This document shows positions 1 to 4,911 of a stretch of 10,830 nt of DNA, piece by piece; position 1 is the stretch's first letter; the number at the start of each line of letters is the position of its first letter. The position numbers and the translations under genes are program-made. The notes under the pieces were generated by a model that searched no databases, was not told the origin of the DNA, and saw only the letters and a program-made list of their open reading frames with translations. The DNA is from Candidatus Zixiibacteriota bacterium (GTDB taxonomy: Bacteria > Zixibacteria > MSB-5A5 > SM1-73). Location of the stretch: the NCBI GenBank assembly GCA_023129805.1, contig JAGMBK010000059.1, positions 1 to 10,830 of the forward strand, in the 5' to 3' direction.

Positions 1-1
1 T

Positions 2-424
2 GCCACCGATCTTTTTCACAAAAAGACAGTCTCCGATTACTTCTTCGATAAGGACAGGATATTTGCTTCCGTCACTCTGGATCAAAAAGAATTTTATCTA
101 TACGAAAGACTCATATCTATTCTAGAGAAAGATATCCCCAGACCGGATCTGGTTATATATCTGCAAACCTCTTCGGAGGTGTTGCTGAAAAGAATAAAAG
201 AGCGTGGTCGCTTGTATGAAAGGAACATGGATTTAGATTACGTCAAAGCAATAAACGAGGCGTATAATTATTACTTCTTCCATTATACCAAGACACCGCT
301 TCTGGTGGTGAACACGGACCGAATAGATTTTGTTCATAATGAAAAAGATTTAGCGGATCTTTTAGCCTTATTTAAGACGCCGTTTTCCGGCACTAAATAC
401 TATGTGCCTATAGGAACAGAATGA
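2..424 (+). CDS. Deoxynucleoside kinase (deoxyadenosine/deoxyguanosine kinase family), 3' part
   Basis: The reading frame is open from the left edge to a TGA at 422-424, so the gene starts outside the window and about 140 C-terminal residues are visible. These match the dNK family, which phosphorylates deoxynucleosides with ATP in nucleotide salvage. Visible landmarks are VSDYFFDKDRIFA near the edge, then PDLVIYLQ, the arginine-rich lid segment RIKERGRLYERN, and PLLVVNTDRIDF close to the end, in the family order. The P-loop would be upstream and is not visible. The C-terminal tail GTKYYVPIGTE is typical of bacterial dNKs. In some bacteria this kinase is adjacent or fused to folK; the window cannot show whether that holds here. 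panB follows 39 bases downstream with its own Shine-Dalgarno, so co-transcription is likely. Confidence 0.85.
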   Translation, partial: ATDLFHKKTVSDYFFDKDRIFASVTLDQKEFYLYERLISILEKDIPRPDLVIYLQTSSEVLLKRIKERGRLYERNMDLDYVKAINEAYNYYFFHYTKTPLLVVNTDRIDFVHNEKDLADLLALFKTPFSGTKYYVPIGTE

Positions 425-463
425 GGCGTCTTTTACACCCCTGACTAAAGGAAGAATAGAGAC

Positions 464-1297
464 ATGGCTGAAGAAAAGATCACGGTGAGAAGCTTTGCTA
501 AATTCAAGCAGAAAGGGGAGAAGATAGCCATCCTCACCGCCTATGATTTCTTCACTGCCCACATCCTGGATCAGATCGGGATGGGTGCTGTCCTAGTAGG
601 GGATTCGGTGAATATGGTGTTTTATGGTTCTCCCAATACCCTCTCCATCAGCATGGATCAGATGATATATCACACCAAAGCGGTCACCTCTGCGGTAAGC
701 CGGGCTCTGGTGATCGCCGATATGCCATTTCTCTCCTATCAGGCCAGCACAAAAGAAGCCATTTTAAATGCCGGTCGTTTCTTGAAGGAGGGTGGAGCTG
801 GTGCGGTGAAAATCGAAGGGGGACTGGAGATGGCTGACACCATAAAAAGAATAATAGAGGTGGGCATACCGGTAATGGGGCACATCGGCTTGACCCCACA
901 GTCCATCAACAGATTTGGGGGATACGTGGTTCGGGGAAAATCCGTGGAGGAAAAAAAGTATTTGATGGAAAGTGCAAAAAAGTTAGAACAGATCGGGTGC
1001 TTTTCTGTCCTGGTTGAGTCGGTACCAAAAAAGCTGGCTCAAGAGATTACCCAATCTCTCAAAGTTCCCACCATCGGAATTGGAGCAGGAGACAAATGTG
1101 ATGGACAGGTATTAGTGGTTAATGACATTTTGGGTCTGTTTGAGGATTTTAAGCCAAAGTTTGTCAGAAGATATGCAGAGTTAGGAAAAGAGATAAGAAA
1201 GGCTTGCAAAAATTATTTAAATGATGTAAAATCGGGAAGGTTTCCGTCGGATGAAGAAAGCTATCAACAAAATTCAAAATTAAAAAAGCAAAAGTAA
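464..1297 (+). CDS. panB: 3-methyl-2-oxobutanoate hydroxymethyltransferase (ketopantoate synthesis)
   Basis: PanB transfers a hydroxymethyl group from methylenetetrahydrofolate to 2-oxoisovalerate, giving ketopantoate, the first step of the pantoate branch of pantothenate synthesis in the cytoplasm. The 277-residue product has the expected TIM-barrel motifs: LTAYDFFTA (24-32), VGDS with metal-ligand D47, ADMPF with D86, KIEGG near 115, MGHIGLTPQS, ESVP carrying the probable catalytic glutamate, and IGIGAG followed by CDGQVLVVNDILG. The ATG at 464 has AAAGGAAG at 447-454, a good Shine-Dalgarno. E. coli PanB is 264 residues. The extra tail here (about QQNSKLKKQK) is encoded by an A/T-rich repeat that recurs just downstream, so it was probably acquired by repeat insertion. 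panC and panD follow. Confidence 0.96.
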   Translation: MAEEKITVRSFAKFKQKGEKIAILTAYDFFTAHILDQIGMGAVLVGDSVNMVFYGSPNTLSISMDQMIYHTKAVTSAVSRALVIADMPFLSYQASTKEAILNAGRFLKEGGAGAVKIEGGLEMADTIKRIIEVGIPVMGHIGLTPQSINRFGGYVVRGKSVEEKKYLMESAKKLEQIGCFSVLVESVPKKLAQEITQSLKVPTIGIGAGDKCDGQVLVVNDILGLFEDFKPKFVRRYAELGKEIRKACKNYLNDVKSGRFPSDEESYQQNSKLKKQK

Positions 1298-1332
1298 TCC
1301 CGCCCAGGGTGGGACAAATCAAAATTCAAAAT
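1268..1332 (+). repeat. A/T-rich short repeat overlapping the panB 3' end
   Basis: The 13-mer CAAAATTCAAAAT occurs at 1268-1280, inside the last codons of panB, and again exactly at 1320-1332 downstream of the stop. A reverse-complement-like run (ATTTTGAATT and relatives) occupies about 1561-1610, just before panC. The copies bracket the panB-panC spacer. Low complexity weakens the case, but the two 13-mers match exactly. Confidence 0.5.
1298..1314 (+). repeat. GC-rich hairpin, copy 1 (after panB)
   Basis: TCCCGCC-CAG-GGTGGGA forms a 7-bp stem with one G-T wobble, starting immediately after the panB stop codon. It belongs to the CCCGCC/GGCGGG family seen five more times up to 3232. No T-tract follows, so it is not an obvious intrinsic terminator, though it could protect the panB mRNA 3' end. 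Confidence 0.7.
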
Positions 1333-1389
1333 GTACTTCTGACCAGAGCCGATCTGACACAACTACAGATTCGTGCGAAAGACATTTTT

Positions 1390-1415
1390 GGAGTGTCAAG
1401 CCCCGCCAAGGCGGG
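1390..1415 (+). repeat. REP-like unit: GGAGTGTC tag plus GC hairpin, copy 2
   Basis: GGAGTGTC (1390-1397) is followed by a hairpin with stem CCCGCC (1402-1407) and GGCGGG (1410-1415) around AA. The tag recurs next to three other hairpins in this window. It lies in the 323-base panB-panC spacer, which otherwise shows no coding sequence I can support. Confidence 0.65.
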
Positions 1416-1449
1416 ATCTACGACTTCAGCCTGACCTTGAACTTCCCAA

Positions 1450-1494
1450 ATGACATCAAGCGTTTACAAGGTTCATCTAAAGGTGAACACTCCA
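1450..1494 (-). repeat. REP-like unit, GTTCACC hairpin, minus orientation
   Basis: Read on the minus strand, this is a GGAGT tag followed directly by a stem-loop GTTCACC-TTTA-GATGAAC. The segment 1466-1493 is the reverse complement of 3157-3184 with a single mismatch in 28 positions, and weaker similarity continues for another 15 or so bases. It is the second repeat unit in the panB-panC spacer. Confidence 0.75.
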
Positions 1495-1620
1495 GTTTGT
1501 CTCGTGCACGTGGTTTTTTAGGTGGAACAAATTTCTCTTTGTTACTCACTTCCGACAGCAATTTTAAATTTTGAATTGTAGTTTCGAATTTTTCATTTTG
1601 AACTTTTAATTTATATAACG

Positions 1621-2475
1621 ATGCAGATAGTCAGATCGCCAAAGAAGATGCAAAAGATTTGTGGGGAGCTTAAAAGGGAAGGAAAGATCATTGGTTTTGT
1701 CCCCACCATGGGCTATCTGCATAAAGGACACCTCAGTCTCATTCGGATTGCCCAAAAGAGGTCTGACGTTTTGGTGGTAAGCGTATTTGTCAATCCCACT
1801 CAATTCGGGCCCAAAGAGGATTTCGCAAAATACCCCAGGGATTTCAAAAGAGATAGATTCCTATTAGAATCCCGCCTTCGGCGGGATGATTTCGTTTTCA
1901 CTCCTCGGATGAAGGACATGTATCCGGACGGATACTTAACTTATGTGAAGGTAGATAAGATCACTCATAAACTGGAAGGGGCAATAAGACCAAGGCATTT
2001 TCAGGGAGTGACCACCATCGTGGCAAAACTTTTTAACATCGTCCAGCCAGATGTGGCTGTATTTGGACAGAAGGATGCCCAGCAGGCGGTGGTTTTGAGG
2101 AAGATGGTGGATGATCTTAATTATGGCATAAAGATGATAATCGCTCCCACAGTCCGGGAAAGAGATGGACTTGCCTTAAGCTCAAGAAATGATTATCTTT
2201 CAAAAGAAGAAAGAAAGCAGGCAAAGGTTTTGTATCAAGCTTTGCTTTTGGCTAAGGAGATGATAAAAAAGGGCGAAAGGAAGGCAAGCAGGATCGTCTC
2301 TGGTATGAGAACGCTAATAAATAAGCAACCTTTAGCTGACATAGACTACATTGCCATTACCGATGCCAATAGTCTGGAACTTTTAAACGAATTAAAAGGA
2401 GACATATTAGTTTCGTTAGCCGTCCGATTCGGCAAGACCAGGTTGATAGATAACATTAAGATGAAGGTATCTTGA
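1621..2475 (+). CDS. panC: Pantothenate synthetase (pantoate--beta-alanine ligase)
   Basis: PanC joins pantoate and beta-alanine using ATP through a pantoyl-adenylate intermediate, the last step of pantothenate synthesis. The 284-residue length is normal. The HIGH-type ATP motif is in PTMGYLHKGHLSL (28-40, H34 and H37), then FVNPTQFGP, FGQKDAQQAVVLRKM around 150-163, and the KMSKS-like LSSRNDYLS at 186-194. The ATG at 1621 begins the conserved N-terminus, but the preceding bases (TTTATATAACG) contain no Shine-Dalgarno; the native leader has probably been displaced by repeats. Residues 83-89 (E-SRLRR-D) are encoded by a perfect GC hairpin of the local repeat family and replace the usual short linker before FVFTP. 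The catalytic motifs look intact, so the enzyme is probably functional. Confidence 0.96.
   Translation: MQIVRSPKKMQKICGELKREGKIIGFVPTMGYLHKGHLSLIRIAQKRSDVLVVSVFVNPTQFGPKEDFAKYPRDFKRDRFLLESRLRRDDFVFTPRMKDMYPDGYLTYVKVDKITHKLEGAIRPRHFQGVTTIVAKLFNIVQPDVAVFGQKDAQQAVVLRKMVDDLNYGIKMIIAPTVRERDGLALSSRNDYLSKEERKQAKVLYQALLLAKEMIKKGERKASRIVSGMRTLINKQPLADIDYIAITDANSLELLNELKGDILVSLAVRFGKTRLIDNIKMKVS
1869..1887 (+). repeat. GC hairpin, copy 3, inside panC
   Basis: ATCCCGCC-TTC-GGCGGGAT is a perfect 8-bp stem with a 3-base loop, lying wholly within the panC reading frame (codons 83-89). It shares its core with the intergenic hairpins. The encoded SRLRR stretch sits at a surface-type linker of the Rossmann domain and the reading frame is kept. 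Confidence 0.8.
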
Positions 2476-2500
2476 CAAGGTCGCGTAGCCGAGGCTTCAC

Positions 2501-2527
2501 ACTTCGTCCTGAGACTCAGTGTCGAAG
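2501..2527 (+). repeat. Compound palindrome after panC
   Basis: Outer arms CTTCG (2502-2506) and CGAAG (2523-2527) enclose an inner palindrome CTGAG-A-CTCAG (2509-2519). It looks like a dispersed repeat and is directly followed by GC hairpin copy 4. A small AGCC-GA-GGCT palindrome also lies at 2487-2496. Confidence 0.55.
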
Positions 2528-2539
2528 GATGCCTTGGCT

Positions 2540-2558
2540 GCCCCGCCAAAGGCGGGGC
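2540..2558 (+). repeat. GC hairpin, copy 4
   Basis: GCCCCGCC-AAA-GGCGGGGC is a perfect 8-bp stem with an AAA loop, between panC and a gene remnant. No T-tract follows, so it does not look like an intrinsic terminator. Confidence 0.8.
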
Positions 2559-2560
2559 TA

Positions 2561-2683
2561 TGCGCTCAAGTACATTATGATCTGGCAAATGTGCTCAAAG
2601 AGGCAACGGAACTTAACGTAAAATCAATAAGAAACAGGATCGAAGAAAAAGCCTTGCTTCTGGCTAATATTTTTATAAATTAA
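2561..2683 (+). pseudogene. C-terminal remnant of an unidentified gene between panC and panD
   Basis: A frame ending in TAA at 2681-2683 encodes YDLANVLKEATELNV followed by KSIRNRIEEKALLLAN, with amphipathic-helix character and natural codon use. It looks like the end of a real protein. Upstream in the same frame are only repeat-derived residues (GC hairpin copy 4) and a TGA at 2510-2512; the earliest alternative start would be a GTG at 2519 without a Shine-Dalgarno. I read it as the last 35-40 codons of a gene whose 5' part was lost or replaced by repeats. The Y-D---V--E----V--I pattern vaguely recalls the C-terminus of LarC-type nickel-insertion proteins, but I would not assign it. A small independent peptide gene is the alternative. 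Confidence 0.4.
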
Positions 2684-2706
2684 AAGAAAAGAGCTGAGAC
2701 GGTCAG

Positions 2707-2733
2707 CGGATTAACCGGATGTAACGGATTAAC
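2707..2733 (+). repeat. Three tandem 9-mers before panD
   Basis: Three consecutive 9-base units, CGGATTAAC, CGGATGTAA and CGGATTAAC, end three bases before the panD ATG. They occupy the position where a Shine-Dalgarno would be expected, and no good one is present. Confidence 0.7.
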
Positions 2734-2736
2734 GTC

Positions 2737-3093
2737 ATGTTGATAACAATTTGTAAGTCCAAGATTCATCGAGCGACAATCACAGAAGCTGATCTGAATT
2801 ACGAGGGGAGCATCACTATAGATAAAAATCTTATGGATGCCACTGATATTTTGCCCAATGAGAAGGTACAGGTGCTCAACCTTAACAATGGTGCAAGATT
2901 TGAGACCTATGTTCTGGTGGCGGAGGCAAATTCCGGAACTATCTGCTTAAATGGTCCTGCGGCAAGATTGGGACAGGTGGGGGATCTCTTAATCATCGTC
3001 TCCTATTGTGACTTAGAATTCGAAGAGGCGAAAAAATACCAGCCTAAAGTAATTTTCGTCGACAAAGAAAACAGGATCACCGAAAAGAGGTAA
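2737..3093 (+). CDS. panD: Aspartate 1-decarboxylase precursor (pyruvoyl enzyme)
   Basis: PanD decarboxylates L-aspartate to beta-alanine, the second substrate of PanC. The 118-residue proenzyme self-cleaves between Gly24 and Ser25 in [10 protein letters not shown], turning Ser25 into the pyruvoyl cofactor. K9 and H11 (SKIHRA), Y22, R54 and the T57-Y58 pair in NGARFETY are all at the canonical positions. [20 protein letters not shown] is the conserved C-terminal core of the barrel. The length is normal for the family. The start ATG at 2737 is fixed by this alignment although the upstream sequence is a tandem 9-mer repeat with no clear Shine-Dalgarno. With panB and panC in the same cluster, the cell can make pantothenate from 2-oxoisovalerate and aspartate, provided ketopantoate reductase is encoded elsewhere. 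Confidence 0.97.
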   Translation: MLITICKSKIHRATITEADLNYEGSITIDKNLMDATDILPNEKVQVLNLNNGARFETYVLVAEANSGTICLNGPAARLGQVGDLLIIVSYCDLEFEEAKKYQPKVIFVDKENRITEKR

Positions 3094-3094
3094 C

Positions 3095-3108
3095 CGCCCA
3101 GCGGGGCG
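3095..3108 (+). repeat. Small GC hairpin after panD
   Basis: CGCCC-AGCG-GGGCG forms a 5-bp stem directly behind the panD stop codon. It is probably a diverged relative of the GC hairpin family. No T-tract follows. Confidence 0.45.
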
Positions 3109-3127
3109 ATATTTAACTTGAGCTTTA

Positions 3128-3144
3128 TCCCGCCAAAGGCGGGA
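3128..3144 (+). repeat. GC hairpin, copy 5
   Basis: TCCCGCC-AAA-GGCGGGA is a perfect 7-bp stem, the same core and AAA loop as copies 4 and 6. It lies in the 155-base panD-glmU spacer, which consists almost entirely of palindromic repeats. Confidence 0.8.
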
Positions 3145-3156
3145 GAAGGAGAATTT

Positions 3157-3202
3157 GGAGTGTTCACCTTTAGGTGAACCTTGTCAAAGCGCGTTGTCCT
3201 CA
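3157..3202 (+). repeat. REP-like unit, GTTCACC hairpin, plus orientation
   Basis: A GGAGT tag (3157-3161) runs straight into the stem-loop GTTCACC-TTTA-GGTGAAC (3162-3179). The first 28 bases match the reverse complement of 1466-1493 with one mismatch. Together the two copies form an inverted pair around panC and panD. Confidence 0.78.
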
Positions 3203-3213
3203 AAGAGTTTTAG

Positions 3214-3238
3214 GTCCCGCCAAAGGCGGGACACTCCA
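3214..3238 (-). repeat. REP-like unit: GGAGT tag plus GC hairpin, copy 6, minus orientation
   Basis: On the minus strand, TGGAGT is followed immediately by GTCCCGCC-TTT-GGCGGGAC, a perfect 8-bp stem. It ends 10 bases before the chosen glmU-like start codon, so it forms much of that gene's 5' untranslated region. Confidence 0.75.
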
Positions 3239-3248
3239 GCAAGATGTG

Positions 3249-4016
3249 ATGCATTCAAAACCACCAGTGGCGATTATTTTGGCGGCGGGTAAGGGGGAGA
3301 GGATGAAGTCCGATCTGCCCAAGGTGCTTCACAGGCTGGGGGGAAAGCCAATGGTGGAATATGTAATCAACACAGCTAAGAAGGCAGGAGTGGGAAGAAT
3401 CATCCTGGTGGTGGGACATAAATGGGACCAAGCCCAAAACTCCTTGAAACATCTAAAAGTCGAGTTCGTAATTCAAAAGGAGCAGTTAGGAACCGGACAT
3501 GCGGTTTTGCAAACCCAAAAGCTTTTGTCCGATTTTGAGGGGGATGTTTTGATTCTATGTGGCGATGTTCCCCTGCTTAGGTTAGATACTTTGAAGAAGC
3601 TTCTGAAAGAGCATAGAAGAAAGAAGGCTGTTGCCACCGTTTTGACCGCCATCTTGGAAGATCCATCTGGCTACGGGAGAATAATCAGGGACCAAAGAGG
3701 AATGGTGCAAGAAATAGTGGAGGAGAAGGATGCTTCTGCCGATCAAAAAAAAATAAAGGAGATTAATACCGGCACCTTCGCCTTTGACAGAGCCTCCTTG
3801 TTTTCGGTCTTAGAAAAAGTCACAAACGATAATAAACAAGGGGAATACTATTTGACTGACACGCTGAAGCTTTTGCAGGACCTAAAGCTCCCCATCTGGG
3901 GAATGGTGGCATCCGATCCTTCAGAAACTCTGGGGATAAATTCACCGGAGGAGTTGATAAAGGTGGAGAAGATTCTTCTTGCCCGACAGGCTAGCCAAAC
4001 GAAGGTTTTGCCTTAG
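3249..4016 (+). CDS. GlmU-type sugar-nucleotide pyrophosphorylase lacking the acetyltransferase domain
   Basis: The 255-residue product matches the uridylyltransferase half of GlmU, which makes UDP-GlcNAc from GlcNAc-1-phosphate and UTP. Motifs in order: LAAGKGERMKSDLPKV (11-26; the usual GTRM is GERM here), EQLGTGHAV, LCGDVPLL, GYGRIIRD, VEEKDA, INTGTFAFD and DNKQGEYYLTD. The protein stops shortly after this domain, whereas E. coli GlmU is 456 residues with a C-terminal left-handed beta-helix that acetylates glucosamine-1-phosphate. No beta-helix hexapeptides follow the TAG, so this looks like a single-domain enzyme, not a fresh truncation. I chose ATG 3249 because it precedes the conserved core; a GTG at 3174 would start inside a palindromic repeat. 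No clear Shine-Dalgarno is present. A related nucleotidyltransferase specificity is possible. Confidence 0.85.
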   Translation: MHSKPPVAIILAAGKGERMKSDLPKVLHRLGGKPMVEYVINTAKKAGVGRIILVVGHKWDQAQNSLKHLKVEFVIQKEQLGTGHAVLQTQKLLSDFEGDVLILCGDVPLLRLDTLKKLLKEHRRKKAVATVLTAILEDPSGYGRIIRDQRGMVQEIVEEKDASADQKKIKEINTGTFAFDRASLFSVLEKVTNDNKQGEYYLTDTLKLLQDLKLPIWGMVASDPSETLGINSPEELIKVEKILLARQASQTKVLP

Positions 4017-4091
4017 ACGTATAATTTTTGCTAACCGTAGAAGTTTTAAGGTTTGCAGAGAGATTTGAAATCCTCATTCGATCAAAAGCGT

Positions 4092-4157
4092 TCTTAAGAT
4101 TTAAAGCAAGATCCCTGAAAATTTGTGCGTTTGTAGTTGTTCATTTGAATCTTAAGA
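4092..4157. repeat. Long inverted repeat in the glmU-downstream spacer
   Basis: TCTTAAGATTTAAA (4092-4105) pairs with TTTGAATCTTAAGA (4144-4157) over 14 positions with one wobble, enclosing a 38-base loop. It lies in the 287-base spacer between glmU and the next gene, which has no other coding signal. Function unknown; a structured 3' end or a small insertion remnant are options. Confidence 0.5.
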
Positions 4158-4181
4158 CTTGTTTTATCGAGCTTCCATCTG

Positions 4182-4197
4182 GCTCAATAAATTGAGC
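4182..4197. repeat. GCTCAAT palindrome
   Basis: GCTCAAT-AA-ATTGAGC is a perfect 7-bp inverted repeat, about 45 bases upstream of the promoter at 4241. It could be an operator or another dispersed palindromic repeat; I favour the repeat because many different ones occur nearby. Confidence 0.5.
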
Positions 4198-4240
4198 AAC
4201 TATAAAAACTGAATTTTTTCAAAGTTCACTTAGAAAAATA

Positions 4241-4269
4241 TTGACAGGTTCTAAGAAAAGCTCTATATT
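4241..4269 (+). promoter_or_regulatory. Sigma70-type promoter
   Basis: TTGACA at 4241-4246 and TATATT at 4264-4269 are separated by exactly 17 bases, five of six matches in the -10 box and all six in the -35. Transcription would begin near 4276, a short leader before a strong Shine-Dalgarno GGGAGGAG (4291-4298) and the ATG at 4304. Confidence 0.75.
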
Positions 4270-4303
4270 TATTTTAGCACATTCGTAAGAGGGAGGAGAT
4301 TTA

Positions 4304-4819
4304 ATGAGACAGGTAAACAAAATTTTCTGGCTTTCTGTTGTGGGGTCGGTGTTCTGTTTATCCCTGATTTTGGCGCAGGTTCAAGCTTCCGATACCAACT
4401 TTAGCTCTAAGGATCTTCTGGGAGTTAAATCTGGCACTAAAAGCTTAAGCCTTCTTGATCCCGCAAGACTCAGGATGTACCACAGCTATACTTTCTCCTA
4501 TTTCTCCAATGCAAAGACCAGCGGAAGCTTTGGCGTATATACCACCACCCTGAAATATCAGCTATCAAATCCCTTGAGTCTAACTTTAAGTCTGAACTAT
4601 CTGCATCAACCCCTCTCAGTTTTCTAACGGGATAATTTAAGAGTGAAGAACAGCATCTTGCCCAACTTCCAACTACACTACAGGCCCAACAACAATTTCT
4701 CCTTATGGATAAACGTTGTGACCTTTCTTGCTCCGTTTTGTTTGGGAAATGAAAATCATTTATGGTGGGAGCATAGAAGGTCAGGTTTTGATTTTCCGCA
4801 AGAGCAAAAGACCCGATGA
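4304..4819 (+). pseudogene. Outer-membrane-like secreted protein interrupted by an in-frame stop
   Basis: The first 107 codons encode a signal peptide (KIFWLSVVGSVFCLSLILA, cleavage near AQVQA-SD) and a beta-strand-rich stretch with LDPARLRMYHSYTFSYF, GSFGVYTTTLKYQLSNPLSL and LSLNYLHQPLSVF. A TAA at 4625-4627 interrupts it, yet the same frame continues with RDNLRVKNSILPNFQ, LHYRPNNNFSLWINVV and LWWEHRR up to a TGA at 4817. The alternating strand pattern and aromatic residues fit an outer-membrane beta-barrel or membrane-associated protein of the kind I associate with Zixibacteria-like genomes, though I cannot name the family. The promoter and Shine-Dalgarno are excellent. The lesion is one nonsense codon with no frameshift, so it is a recent mutation, a sequencing error, or a truncated but expressed protein. 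Its C-terminal end may be slightly altered too. Confidence 0.65.
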
Positions 4820-4911
4820 TAGCTTTTCCCGATCAAATTTTTTTTAAATCAAAAAAAAATTCAAAAACGATCCCTCTTCTCCATAATTAAGGATTGCACC
4901 CTACTGTTGGA

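Noticed and set aside
1298..3232. GC hairpins as intrinsic terminators
   Set aside because: None is followed by a T-run on the coding strand and one lies inside panC, so repeat identity explains them better.
1298..3238. CRISPR array
   Set aside because: Repeat copies are short, palindromic, irregularly spaced, on both strands and separated by genes; there are no uniform spacers or cas genes.
3174..3248. GTG at 3174 as the glmU-like start
   Set aside because: It begins inside the GTTCACC palindrome and would translate two repeat units before the conserved nucleotide-binding core; ATG 3249 fits the family N-terminus.
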